A stretch of DNA of 64,000 nt, taken from the NCBI RefSeq assembly GCF_947500975.1, contig NZ_CANMUE010000003.1, forward strand, positions 248,001-312,000. The letters are read 5' to 3'. This DNA is from an uncultured Polaribacter sp. Its GTDB lineage: Bacteria; Bacteroidota; Bacteroidia; Flavobacteriales; Flavobacteriaceae. Positions 17,179 to 25,919 of the stretch are shown here, piece by piece (the stretch's first letter is position 1; the number at the start of each line of letters is the position of its first letter). The position numbers were made by a program, and so were the translations under genes. Under the pieces are notes generated by a model. The model saw only the letters and a program-made list of their open reading frames with translations, did no database searches and was not told the origin of the DNA.

Positions 17179-18519
17179 TTATCTATTAAAAGTAATTCTC
17201 TTTCCTTTAATTTTATCATTAAAAATACCATTATTATACATTAAATTTCCATTCACAAAAGTATGTGTTATGGTTGATGAAAAGGTAGTTCCTTCAAAAG
17301 GAGACCATCCGCATTTGTATAAAATATTTTCTTTAGCAACCGTTTGTGGTTTGTTGGTATCAATTAAAACTAAATCTGCATAAAATCCTTCTTTTATAAA
17401 TCCGCGTTTTTCAATTTGAAATAATATTGCAGGATTATGACTCATTTTTTCAACTGCTTTTTCAATAGAAATAACACCTTCTTTTACTTTTTCTAAAATT
17501 GCAGTAACTGCGTGTTGTACCAATGGACCACCACTTGGTGCTTTTGTATAAACATTGTCTTTTTCTTCTAAAGTATGTGGCGCATGATCTGTAGCCAAAA
17601 CATCAATTCTGTCATCTAATAAAGCTTCCCATAAACCCAATCTGTCTTTTTCGGTTTTTACCGCAGGGTTCCATTTAATATGAGTTCCTTTTTCTTCATA
17701 ATCTTTATCATTAAACCATAAATGATGTATGCAAACCTCAGCAGTAATTTGTTTTTCTTTTAACGGAATATCGTTTCTAAAAAGCTCAGTTTCTTTAGCT
17801 GTTGACAAATGAAAAACGTGTAATCTTGCACCCGTTTTCTTTGCTAATTCAATTGCTTTTGATGATGATAAATAACAAGCTTCTTCGCTTCTAATAATTG
17901 GATGATATTTTACAGGAATATCGTCACCAAATTTATCTTTGTATTCTTGCGTATTTTTTCTGATAGTTTCTTCATCTTCACAATGCACAGAAATAATCAT
18001 TTTTGTTGATGAAAAAATTTTCTCTAACACGCTTTTATTATCAACCAACATATTTCCAGTAGATGAGCCTAGAAAAAGCTTTATACCTGCAACTTTTTTA
18101 GGATCTGTCTTTAATAATTCTTCTAAATTATCATTGGTCCCACCAAACATAAAAGAATAGTTTGCATAAGAATCTTTTGACGCTATTTCAAACTTATTTT
18201 CTAACAACTCTTGGGTTGTTGCTTGCGGTACGGTGTTAGGCATTTCTATAAAAGTAGTAATTCCGCCAGCAATTGCAGCTTTACTTTCTGTGGCAATATT
18301 TGCTTTGTGTGTTAAACCGGGTTCTCTAAAATGTACTTGGTCATCTATAAAACCAGGAATTAAATATTTACCTTCAGCATTAATAACTTCTGTATTTTCA
18401 GAAGCATTTATTTCAGAAGAAATTTCTTTTATTATTTCGTTTTCAATGAGAACATCACCTAAAAAAGTAGTGTTTTCATTTACTATTTTTGCGTTTTTTA
18501 TTAAAATACTTTTCGTCAT
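17179..18519 (-). CDS. pyrC: Dihydroorotase
   Basis: 446 residues of the cyclic amidohydrolase family. The metal site region reads DDQVHFREPG (residues 59-68), then the MPNT substrate motif, a SAEVC-like strand with HH and LATDHAPHT near residue 305 with the catalytic Asp. It closes carbamoyl-aspartate to dihydroorotate in pyrimidine synthesis. The usual HxH starts with Gln here (QVH), a variant I associate with this Bacteroidota branch. It heads a tight run with the DUF4296 gene and follows a GNAT gene by 7 bp. Confidence 0.94.
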   Translation of the reverse strand: MTKSILIKNAKIVNENTTFLGDVLIENEIIKEISSEINASENTEVINAEGKYLIPGFIDDQVHFREPGLTHKANIATESKAAIAGGITTFIEMPNTVPQATTQELLENKFEIASKDSYANYSFMFGGTNDNLEELLKTDPKKVAGIKLFLGSSTGNMLVDNKSVLEKIFSSTKMIISVHCEDEETIRKNTQEYKDKFGDDIPVKYHPIIRSEEACYLSSSKAIELAKKTGARLHVFHLSTAKETELFRNDIPLKEKQITAEVCIHHLWFNDKDYEEKGTHIKWNPAVKTEKDRLGLWEALLDDRIDVLATDHAPHTLEEKDNVYTKAPSGGPLVQHAVTAILEKVKEGVISIEKAVEKMSHNPAILFQIEKRGFIKEGFYADLVLIDTNKPQTVAKENILYKCGWSPFEGTTFSSTITHTFVNGNLMYNNGIFNDKIKGKRITFNR

Positions 18520-18526
18520 AATTGTA

Positions 18527-18988
18527 TTAAATATCCATTCTCATATTTACTAAACTTTTACCAAAACCAAAATTTTCATAAGCTTTTAATGCGCCAATAT
18601 TATTGTTATACACATCTAACCTTAGCTCTTTTAATTCTTGCTCTTTAGCCCAGGTTTTTAAGTTTTCTAAAATTTTTGAACTAATTTTTTGACCTCTAAA
18701 AGCTGGTTTTACATACATAAAACCAATATAACCGTGTTTTGGGTTTTTATGATATTGCCTGGAGTTTTCTATTCTTAGATAACCAGAACCTACTAACTCT
18801 TTATTAACTACAGCAACAATTAAATGTATATGCTTTGCAGAAATTAATTCTGGTATGTTGTAATAAAATAACTCTCCACTAGCTAAAAAAGGATCTAAAG
18901 GTTTTTCAGCTTCTATAACACCTTGCTCAAATTCTAATAAGATTTTTAAATCTTCAATTGTAGCAGTTCTGAAATATAAATGATTCAT
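18527..18988 (-). CDS. GNAT family N-acetyltransferase
   Basis: 153 residues with the acetyl-CoA-binding core GYIGFMYVKPAFRGQKISSKIL (Arg/Gln-x-x-Gly loop) and a C-terminal LRLDVYNNNIGALKAYENFGF. The substrate is not predictable. It is within the minus-strand run between the glycosyltransferase (6 bp away) and pyrC (7 bp away). Confidence 0.88.
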   Translation of the reverse strand: MNHLYFRTATIEDLKILLEFEQGVIEAEKPLDPFLASGELFYYNIPELISAKHIHLIVAVVNKELVGSGYLRIENSRQYHKNPKHGYIGFMYVKPAFRGQKISSKILENLKTWAKEQELKELRLDVYNNNIGALKAYENFGFGKSLVNMRMDI

Positions 18989-18994
18989 AAGTAA

Positions 18995-19717
18995 CTATTT
19001 AGGTAATCCTTTTAACTTCATTTTTATCACACCAAAAAGTGCTTCAGAAACAATATTCCCACTCATTTTAGAAGCTCCTAAACTTCGGTCCGTAAAAATA
19101 ACCGAGACTTCTTTTACATTAAATTTGTGTTTCCACGCTTTAAATTTCATTTCTATCTGAAAAGCATAACCAACAAATTTGATTTTATCCAAATTAATGG
19201 TTTCCAAAACTTCTCTTTTCCAACAAACAAAACCAGCTGTTGTATCAAAAATTGGCATTCTTGTTATAAAACGAACATATTTTGAGGCGAAATAGGATAA
19301 TAAAAGTCTTTTAATGTCCCAATTAACAACATTAACTTGATTTTTTACATACCTGGAACCAATAGAAAAATGTGCTCCATCTTGATGACAAGCCTTGTAC
19401 AAACGAACTAAATCTTTAGGATTGTGAGAAAAATCAGCATCCATTTCTATGATATAGTCATACTTTTTTGCAATTGACCATTTAAAACCATGAATATAAG
19501 CGGTTCCTAGCCCGTTTTTTTCTTTTCTAATCTCTAAAAAAAGTTGATTTTTAAATTCAGCAATAAGTGTTTTAACAATGTTAGCAGTTCCATCAGGAGA
19601 ATTATCATCAACAATTAAAATATGGAATTCCTTTTTTTGATTGAAAGTAGCTCTTATAATAGCCTCAATATTCTCTTTTTCGTTATAAGTAGGAATTATT
19701 ACTAAAGTGTCTGACAT
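18995..19717 (-). CDS. Polyprenol-phosphate mannosyltransferase-like GT2 (DPM1 type)
   Basis: 240 residues: GT-A fold with VDDNSPDGT at 36-44, IEMDADFSHNP carrying the DxD-type metal site, and TAGFVCWKREVL. Length and motifs match single-domain dolichol/polyprenol monophosphomannose synthases without a membrane C-terminus. It should transfer a sugar from a nucleotide sugar to a lipid phosphate at the inner membrane. It is the first gene of the run leading to pyrC. Confidence 0.88.
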   Translation of the reverse strand: MSDTLVIIPTYNEKENIEAIIRATFNQKKEFHILIVDDNSPDGTANIVKTLIAEFKNQLFLEIRKEKNGLGTAYIHGFKWSIAKKYDYIIEMDADFSHNPKDLVRLYKACHQDGAHFSIGSRYVKNQVNVVNWDIKRLLLSYFASKYVRFITRMPIFDTTAGFVCWKREVLETINLDKIKFVGYAFQIEMKFKAWKHKFNVKEVSVIFTDRSLGASKMSGNIVSEALFGVIKMKLKGLPK

Positions 19718-19799
19718 AAATTAATTTTCAGCAGTAAGAAAGCAAATATACATTAATTAATTACTAATTTTGTGTTAATCATTATTAAATGAAAATTAC

Positions 19800-20438
19800 T
19801 TGCAAGCAGTAGAAAAAATAATAAATTCTAATAATTGGATTACAATAATTTTGATGTTATTGTTTTTGTGCATATTTGTTGTAAAAGGATTAAGCCAAAC
19901 CAAACTTAAAGGATATGTTTTTTCTTTATTTAACAAAGGTTTTGTAGAAATAGAAACTGAAGAAAATAATGGATTCTTTAATTCATTTTACATTTTACTT
20001 TTTTTATTTTCAATTATAACAATATCATTTACAGCATATTATTTTAAAACAAGGATGTTTTTGGCAGAACATGGTTTTGCTAATTTTTTAAATATTTTTT
20101 ATACACTATTTATTTATTTTTCTTTAAAATGGATACTAGAATATCTATTATCTGTGCTTTTTTTAATTAAAAATCAAGTTCGATTTTTTTTAATTTCAAA
20201 ATCTTGTTATTTAATTTCTGTTTCATTTTTCTTGTTTTTTGGTATTATTTTAAGTCAATATTCTAATATTAGCAGTACATTTTTGTTCTATTTTGCAGGG
20301 TTCTTATTTGCTATTCGTTTTGTATTACATTTAACTTATAATAAAAACCTGATTTTTAATCAGTTGTTTTATTTTATTTTGTACATTTGCGCCTTCGAAA
20401 TAGCGCCGCTATTTTTATTGTTTAAATTGTTGTTTTAA
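19800..20438 (+). CDS. DUF4271 membrane protein
   Basis: 212 residues with about five or six membrane helices, matching DUF4271, a family typical of Bacteroidota and often next to hemD. The start is taken as TTG (MQAVEKIINSNNWIT); the nearby ATG at 19789 is out of frame and stops at once. A perfect -7 box, TAATTTTG, is at 19765-19772. The hemD gene begins 17 bp after its stop, so they form an operon. Function unknown. Confidence 0.85.
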   Translation: MQAVEKIINSNNWITIILMLLFLCIFVVKGLSQTKLKGYVFSLFNKGFVEIETEENNGFFNSFYILLFLFSIITISFTAYYFKTRMFLAEHGFANFLNIFYTLFIYFSLKWILEYLLSVLFLIKNQVRFFLISKSCYLISVSFFLFFGIILSQYSNISSTFLFYFAGFLFAIRFVLHLTYNKNLIFNQLFYFILYICAFEIAPLFLLFKLLF

Positions 20439-20454
20439 ATTTATTCTAAAGCGT

Positions 20455-21201
20455 ATGAAAGTGAAAACAATTTTAGTTTCTCAACCTGCACCTAAGACAG
20501 AAACTTCTCCATATTTTGATTTGTCCGATAAACAAAAAGTAAAGATTGATTTTAGATCATTTATTCATGTTGAAGGAATTCCTGTAAAAGAAGTTAGAGC
20601 AAACAAAATCGAATTAAAAAACTTTACAGCAATTATTTTAACAAGTAGAAATGCTGTAGATCATTTTTTTAGAATTGCAGAAGAAATGCGTTTTAAAGTG
20701 CCCGATTCTATGAGGTATTTTTGTCAATCAGAAGCTGTTGCTTATTATTTACAAAAATATGTTGTGTACAGAAAACGTAAAATTTATGTTGGTAATAGAA
20801 CTTTTCCTGAATTAACAAAATTGATTAAAAAGCATAAAACAGAAAACTTTTTACTACCATCTTCTGATAAGTTAAAACCATTAATTCCTAACGAATTAGA
20901 TGCTTTAGGTATAAAATGGACACGTGCAGATTTATATAGAACTGTTGTAAGTGATTTGTCTGATTTAGAAAATGTGTTTTATGATGTTTTAGTATTTTTT
21001 AGTCCATCAGGAATTGAATCTTTATTAAAAAACTTTCCTAACTTTAAACAAAATAATACTAGAATTGCTGCTTTTGGTAAATCTACTGTTAGAGCTGTAA
21101 CAGAAGCTGGATTAAAGTGCGATATTGAGGCACCAACACCAGAAACACCTTCTATGACTATGGCTTTAGATAAGTATATAAAAGTTGTAAATAAAAAATA
21201 A
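20455..21201 (+). CDS. hemD: Uroporphyrinogen-III synthase
   Basis: 248 residues of the HEM4 fold: KTILVSQPAP at the start, AIILTSRNAVDHF in the first domain, LPSSDKLKP in the linker and DVLVFFSPSGIESLL with IAAFGKSTVRA in the second. It cyclises hydroxymethylbilane with D-ring inversion in heme synthesis. The family is poorly conserved, but the SPSGIES and GKST motifs are clear. It is cotranscribed with the DUF4271 gene and ends at a bidirectional hairpin facing radA. Confidence 0.9.
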   Translation: MKVKTILVSQPAPKTETSPYFDLSDKQKVKIDFRSFIHVEGIPVKEVRANKIELKNFTAIILTSRNAVDHFFRIAEEMRFKVPDSMRYFCQSEAVAYYLQKYVVYRKRKIYVGNRTFPELTKLIKKHKTENFLLPSSDKLKPLIPNELDALGIKWTRADLYRTVVSDLSDLENVFYDVLVFFSPSGIESLLKNFPNFKQNNTRIAAFGKSTVRAVTEAGLKCDIEAPTPETPSMTMALDKYIKVVNKK

Positions 21202-21241
21202 TTTTATTCTGATAAAGTTTCAGAATTTTAATAAAATTGAT

Positions 21242-21270
21242 AAAACCGAGCAGAAATGTTCGGTTTTTTT
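21242..21270. terminator. Terminator between hemD and radA
   Basis: 11-bp stem with one G-U pair (21242-21252 with 21257-21267) and a GAAA tetraloop, then Ts. It abuts the radA stop codon. Confidence 0.88.
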
Positions 21271-22630
21271 ATGCAAACAAAGTAGCAAAAGCTTCTTCGA
21301 TATTACCAACTAAAATCAATTTAATGCCATGATTTTTAGAAGAAATTTTATTATATTTTGATGTAACAAAGGTTTTATAGCCTAATTTTTCTGCTTCTAC
21401 AATTCTTTGATCAATTTTAGAAACCGGTCTTATTTCTCCTGCTAAACCAACTTCTGCAGCAAAACACACGTTAGGATTAATTGCAATATCTTGATTAGAT
21501 GATAAAATGGCGGCAACCACTGCTAAATCAATTGCTGGGTCATCTACATTTATACCTCCAGTAATATTTAAAAATACATCTTTTGCACCCAATTTAAAAC
21601 CAGCTCTTTTTTCTAAAACCGCTAAAATCATATTAAGCCTTTTAAGATTATACCCAGTTGTAGAACGTTGTGGTGTTCCGTAAACTGCAGTAGAAACTAG
21701 TGCTTGAATTTCTATCATTAAAGGACGAATACCTTCTAAGGTTGATGCAATTGCGGTTCCACTTAAATCGGCATCTTTTTTTGAAATTAGTATTTCTGAT
21801 GGATTTGAGATTTCTCTTAATCCGTTAGAAAGCATTTCATAAATTCCTAATTCTGAAGTTGAACCAAATCTGTTTTTTTGTGATCGTAAAATTCTATATA
21901 CATGATTTCTATCGCCTTCAAATTGCAAAACAACATCTACCATATGTTCTAAAATTTTTGGTCCAGCAATGTTTCCTTCTTTGTTAATATGACCAATTAA
22001 TAAAACTGGAGTTGCAGTTTCTTTGGCAAATTTTATGAGCTCTGCAGCAGTTTCTCTAATTTGAGAAATGCTACCAGGCGAGGCTTCAATAGAATTTGTG
22101 TGTAATGTTTGTATAGAATCTATAACCAGAACTTCTGGTTCAGTTTCTTCAATATTTTTAAATATTTGTTGTGTATTGGTTTCTGTAAGAATTAAGCAAT
22201 TAGGGTTGTTTGTTGCTAATCTTTCTGCTCTCATTTTTATTTGAGATTGACTTTCTTCTCCAGAAACATACAAAACTTTTTGGTTGATGTTTAGCGCAAT
22301 TTGTAATAATAAAGTCGATTTTCCTATACCAGGTTCTCCTCCTAAAAGTGTTATAGAACCTTTTACCAAACCACCACCTAAAACAGTATCTAGTTCATTA
22401 TTATTGGTAATAATTCTTTCTTCAGGGTTTAACTGAATATCTGCAATTTTTAGTGGTTTATTTATAGTATTTTTTGCTGTGGTAGATTGTTTCCAAACGC
22501 GTTTTTCTTCTTTCTGAATTACTTCTTCTACAATGGTATTCCATTCTTTACAAGCACTACATTGACCAACCCATTTTGCATGTTGAGTTCCACAGTTTTG
22601 ACAGAAAAAAGTTGTTTTGGTTTTGGCCAT
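21269..22630 (-). CDS. radA: DNA repair protein RadA
   Basis: 453 residues. A four-Cys zinc finger (C10xxC13, C24xxC27), a RecA-type ATPase with Walker A GEPGIGKST at 98-106, the RadA-specific KNRFG motif near residue 250 and a C-terminal Lon-like domain (about 320-453). It helps branch migration in recombinational repair. A perfect -7 box lies 13 nt upstream. Single-gene unit. Confidence 0.97.
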   Translation of the reverse strand: MAKTKTTFFCQNCGTQHAKWVGQCSACKEWNTIVEEVIQKEEKRVWKQSTTAKNTINKPLKIADIQLNPEERIITNNNELDTVLGGGLVKGSITLLGGEPGIGKSTLLLQIALNINQKVLYVSGEESQSQIKMRAERLATNNPNCLILTETNTQQIFKNIEETEPEVLVIDSIQTLHTNSIEASPGSISQIRETAAELIKFAKETATPVLLIGHINKEGNIAGPKILEHMVDVVLQFEGDRNHVYRILRSQKNRFGSTSELGIYEMLSNGLREISNPSEILISKKDADLSGTAIASTLEGIRPLMIEIQALVSTAVYGTPQRSTTGYNLKRLNMILAVLEKRAGFKLGAKDVFLNITGGINVDDPAIDLAVVAAILSSNQDIAINPNVCFAAEVGLAGEIRPVSKIDQRIVEAEKLGYKTFVTSKYNKISSKNHGIKLILVGNIEEAFATLFA

Positions 22631-22643
22631 TTGATTTTAGTTG

Positions 22644-22651
22644 CAAAATTA
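22644..22651 (-). promoter_or_regulatory. -7 box TAATTTTG for radA
   Basis: Exact TAnnTTTG match on the minus strand, 13 nt before the radA ATG; a TTTG lies about 16 nt further upstream as a possible -33 element. Confidence 0.55.
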
Positions 22652-22726
22652 GAAAGTATCAAAGTTACAAAGTTTATGAATGAAACTTTTTAATAATCTA
22701 AAAAATAAATTAATCTAAAAGTTGGC

Positions 22727-22833
22727 AAGTAATTGCGTTAGCGATTGAATGGCGTGTTTGAGCTCTTTTTTGTTTTTTCAAAAAAAGCGAGTAATGAAAG
22801 CGCGACCTTTTAGGGAACGCCCAAAAATTACTT
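22727..22833. repeat. Structured GC-rich intergenic element
   Basis: A GC-richer island bounded by AAGTAATT (22727-22734) and its reverse complement AATTACTT (22826-22833). Inside are GGCGT/ACGCC (22751-22755, 22817-22821) and a T-run/A-run hairpin around 22762-22788. The right edge contains the stop codon of the flippase-like gene. I recall similar AGCGATTGAA...GGGAACGCCC elements between genes of other Bacteroidota, but cannot verify. Confidence 0.5.
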
Positions 22834-23772
22834 ATTTTTATTATAGATGGGTAATAATAAGAATGATAAGCCTCCAAAGATGATAATCATGGCGGTTTGT
22901 GCTGTCCACATAATCCAACCAAAAGCGTTTCCGGTAACTTTATCAATTCCAAAAAGTGCTAATGCACTAGCAACAGCAACAGGATATAAGCCAAAACCAC
23001 CATTAGTTGCGGCAATAGAAAATCCGCCAGCAATAAATCCAATTAAAATTCCACCAATAGGAACTTCTAAACCATCAACTGCAGGTATTGTTGCCCAAAA
23101 CATAGCCACGTACATTGCCCAAATAAAAACAGTATGGAAAATAAAAGACCATTTATGTTTCATTTTAAAGATACTTGTTACTCCTTCTTTTAAACCTAAA
23201 ACAAATGATTTTACTTTTAAAGCAAACTTGGTTTTGCTCTTTTTTATAAATAAAATAATAGCTGTTAATCCTAAAATTGCAAACAATAAAGAGCTAATAG
23301 TTTTAACGGGATTAAAGTCTTTGGTTAGTAATTCCCAAATAAAATCGAACTGAATAAAAAGAGTGATACTAATTATAATTAACATCATTATTAAGTCTGC
23401 AATACGTTCTGCAACTATGGTTCCAAATCCTTTTTCAAAGGGGATTTTTTCATAATTAGCCATCAAAGCAGCTCTGGAAACTTCTCCGGCTCTTGGTAAA
23501 AACAGGTTTACCAAATAGGCAATTAAAACAGCTAAAGCTGAATTTGTAAATTTTGGTTTGTAGCCTAAAGGTTCTAGTAAATATTTCCATCGATATGCAC
23601 GCGATAGGTGGCTTAAAACTCCGAAAAATAAACCCAAAGCAATCCACCAATAATTAGCATTTTTAAAATATTCTGCTAATTCTTCTGGTGAAACAATTGT
23701 TAAAGAATACCAAACTAAAAAACCTCCCAAAATGAGAGGTATTATAATTTTTATAATTTTTTTAAAATTCAA
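22828..23772 (-). CDS. Flippase-like / lysylphosphatidylglycerol synthase TM-region protein
   Basis: 314 residues with about eight membrane helices and the family pattern GVLSHLSRAYRWKYLL near residue 55, PRAGEVSRAALM near 95 and GGFGLYPV near 265. This is the UPF0104/LPG-synthetase membrane domain without the catalytic acyltransferase part. The role of stand-alone forms is unclear; some are proposed lipid transporters. The ATG lies 2 bp from the panD stop, so it is cotranscribed with panC-panD. Confidence 0.85.
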   Translation of the reverse strand: MNFKKIIKIIIPLILGGFLVWYSLTIVSPEELAEYFKNANYWWIALGLFFGVLSHLSRAYRWKYLLEPLGYKPKFTNSALAVLIAYLVNLFLPRAGEVSRAALMANYEKIPFEKGFGTIVAERIADLIMMLIIISITLFIQFDFIWELLTKDFNPVKTISSLLFAILGLTAIILFIKKSKTKFALKVKSFVLGLKEGVTSIFKMKHKWSFIFHTVFIWAMYVAMFWATIPAVDGLEVPIGGILIGFIAGGFSIAATNGGFGLYPVAVASALALFGIDKVTGNAFGWIMWTAQTAMIIIFGGLSFLLLPIYNKNK

Positions 23773-23774
23773 AA

Positions 23775-24125
23775 TTATGTAAGCGTGTTGTCTTTTTCGT
23801 TTGGGAAAACCAATGATGGTTTAAACACTTTTGCTTGCTCTAACTCCATAAAAGCATAAACAATTAATATTAAAACGTCGCCAACTGCTACTAATCTAGA
23901 AGCTGCACCATTTAAGGTGATTTCTCCACTACCACGTGGGCCAGGTATAGCATAGGTTTCTAAACGATGACCATTATTGTTGTTTACAATTTGAACGCGT
24001 TCGCCTTCAATAATACCTGCCGCATCCATTAAATCTTCATCAATGGTAATGCTTCCAATATAATTTAAATCTGCACCTGTAACTTTTACACGATGGATTT
24101 TTGATTTTACTACTTGTACTAACAT
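23775..24125 (-). CDS. panD: Aspartate 1-decarboxylase
   Basis: 116 residues. The self-cleavage site Gly24-Ser25 (YIGSITID) generates the pyruvoyl cofactor; [10 protein letters not shown] before it and [16 protein letters not shown] later are conserved. It makes beta-alanine for pantothenate. It follows panC by 30 bp in the same direction, which supports a pantothenate operon. Confidence 0.96.
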   Translation of the reverse strand: MLVQVVKSKIHRVKVTGADLNYIGSITIDEDLMDAAGIIEGERVQIVNNNNGHRLETYAIPGPRGSGEITLNGAASRLVAVGDVLILIVYAFMELEQAKVFKPSLVFPNEKDNTLT

Positions 24126-24155
24126 GTTGTAAAAATACGTTTTTTTTGTTTAGGG

Positions 24156-25001
24156 TTATTTTAATTTAATATTGTCTATTAATCTAATTTTTCCTGCGAA
24201 AACTGCAATAAAGGCACGGTATTTTTTATCAGATTCTTTACTTTTTATAGTTTCTAATGATTTTTCATCAGCAATTGTAAAATATTCTAATTCCAGCAAA
24301 TCATGTTTTTTAAACTGATTTTGCACCCATTTTAAAACTTTTTCAGGCTTCTTTTTCCTAAATTTTTTCTTTGCTTTTTTTAGTGTTTTATAAATTAAAG
24401 GTGCAGCTTTTCTGTGCTCTTTAGTTAAACGCGCATTTCTAGAACTCATTGCTAAACCATCATTTTCTCTAAAAATAGGACAGCCTTTTATTTTTAATTT
24501 TAGTTGATGTTTTTCAACCATTTTTTTAATAATCTGTAATTGCTGAAAATCTTTTTGACCAAAATAAGCAATATCTGGTTTTACAATGTTAAATAATGCT
24601 TTTACAATTGTACCAACACCATCAAAATGACCCTCTCTAAATTTCCCTTCCATTTGATGTTCTAATCCATCAAAATTAAATTTTTCTGAAATTACTTTAT
24701 CAGCATAAATTTCATTTACTGTGGGTGTAAAAAGCACATTGCAGTTTATACTTTTTAACAATTTGATGTCGTTTTCTAATGTTTTTGGGTATTTTTCTAA
24801 GTCTTCTACATTATTAAATTGGGTAGGATTAACAAAAATACTAACCACTACAATATCATTTTTTTGTTGCGCTTTTTTAATTAAAGACAAATGTCCTTGA
24901 TGCAAAGCGCCCATTGTAGGCACAAAGCCAATAGTTTTATTATCCTTTTTACAAGAGGATAAATAGTATTTTAAAAGTTTTTTTTTGCTAAAAATATCCA
25001 T
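24156..25001 (-). CDS. panC: Pantothenate synthetase
   Basis: 281 residues with the nucleotide-binding VPTMGALHQGHLSLI near residue 24, VSIFVNPTQF, FGQKDFQQL and MSSRNARLT (KMSKS-like). It joins pantoate and beta-alanine with ATP. First gene of the minus-strand operon panC-panD-flippase-like, under a perfect -7 box at 25025-25032. No panB in the window. Confidence 0.96.
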   Translation of the reverse strand: MDIFSKKKLLKYYLSSCKKDNKTIGFVPTMGALHQGHLSLIKKAQQKNDIVVVSIFVNPTQFNNVEDLEKYPKTLENDIKLLKSINCNVLFTPTVNEIYADKVISEKFNFDGLEHQMEGKFREGHFDGVGTIVKALFNIVKPDIAYFGQKDFQQLQIIKKMVEKHQLKLKIKGCPIFRENDGLAMSSRNARLTKEHRKAAPLIYKTLKKAKKKFRKKKPEKVLKWVQNQFKKHDLLELEYFTIADEKSLETIKSKESDKKYRAFIAVFAGKIRLIDNIKLK

Positions 25002-25024
25002 AGTAAATATGTGTAAATTGTTTG

Positions 25025-25032
25025 CAAACTTA
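25025..25032 (-). promoter_or_regulatory. -7 box TAAGTTTG for panC
   Basis: Exact TAnnTTTG on the minus strand, 23 nt before the panC ATG; it forms a divergent promoter pair with 25064-25071. Confidence 0.6.
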
Positions 25033-25063
25033 GCATTTTAACAGATATTAGCATAATAATTTG

Positions 25064-25071
25064 TACTTTTG
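25064..25071 (+). promoter_or_regulatory. -7 box TACTTTTG for the GT5-like gene
   Basis: Exact TAnnTTTG, 27 nt before the ATG at 25099. It supports that start over a TTG at 25069 lying within the box. Confidence 0.6.
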
Positions 25072-25098
25072 CTCTTCTTTTTAAAAGAGTTTGATTTA

Positions 25099-25908
25099 AT
25101 GAAGGACAAAAGAATTTTATTTGTATCGTCTGAAGTAGTTCCGTATTTACCAGAAACAGAACTTTCTTCAACGGCTTTTAATGCAGCAAAAAATGCGCAT
25201 TCAAAAGGAGTTCAAACCCGTATTTTTATGCCAAGGTTTGGGGTTATTAACGAAAGAAGACATCAGTTACATGAAGTAATTCGTTTATCTGGAATGAACC
25301 TAGTTGTTAATGATGTTGATATGCCACTTATCATAAAAGTTGCTTCTATTCCAAAAGAAAGAATGCAAGTTTATTTTATTGATAATGAAGAGTATTTTAA
25401 AAGAAAAGCTGTTTTTACAGATGAAGATGATGAGTTATTTTCTGATAATGATGAAAGAGCAATTTTCTTTGCAAAAGGTGTAGTTGAAACAGTTAAAAAA
25501 TTAAATTGGGCGCCAGATATTATTCATGTTCATGGATGGTTGGCATCTTTATTACCATTATATTTAAGAGAGTTTTATAAAGAAGAGCCTTTATTTACGG
25601 AAAGTAAAATAGTTACTTCTTTGTATAATAGTGGTTTTGAAGGTTCATTAAATGAAGATTTAGCCAGTAAAGTAAAGTTTGATTTAAAGAAAAGTGATAA
25701 AATTTCTACTATAAACACACCAAATCATAATAATATTTTAAAAAGTGCCATTGAAAATTCTGATGCTATAATTAAAGGTAGTGAAACTATTTCTGACGAA
25801 TTAAATACTTTTATTGAAGCACAAGAAATGCCAGTTTTAGAATATGAACCAGAGAATCTGAAAGAATATTATTTGAATTTTTATGCTGATTTAATAGCAG
25901 CTAATTAA
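25099..25908 (+). CDS. Glycogen/starch synthase N-terminal-domain protein
   Basis: 269 residues that align to the N-terminal half of GT5 glycogen synthases: KRILFVSSEVVPYLPETELS, RIFMPRFGVINERRHQLHEV, and PDIIHVHGWLASLLPLYL. The ADP-glucose-binding KxGGL loop is replaced by ETEL, and the C-terminal GT-B domain is absent, so a classical synthase activity is doubtful. The gene is divergent from panC and starts a plus-strand run into a DUF4270 lipoprotein (11 bp later) and glmS, which may point to an envelope-polysaccharide role. Confidence 0.8.
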   Translation: MKDKRILFVSSEVVPYLPETELSSTAFNAAKNAHSKGVQTRIFMPRFGVINERRHQLHEVIRLSGMNLVVNDVDMPLIIKVASIPKERMQVYFIDNEEYFKRKAVFTDEDDELFSDNDERAIFFAKGVVETVKKLNWAPDIIHVHGWLASLLPLYLREFYKEEPLFTESKIVTSLYNSGFEGSLNEDLASKVKFDLKKSDKISTINTPNHNNILKSAIENSDAIIKGSETISDELNTFIEAQEMPVLEYEPENLKEYYLNFYADLIAAN

Positions 25909-25919
25909 TTATTTTTATA

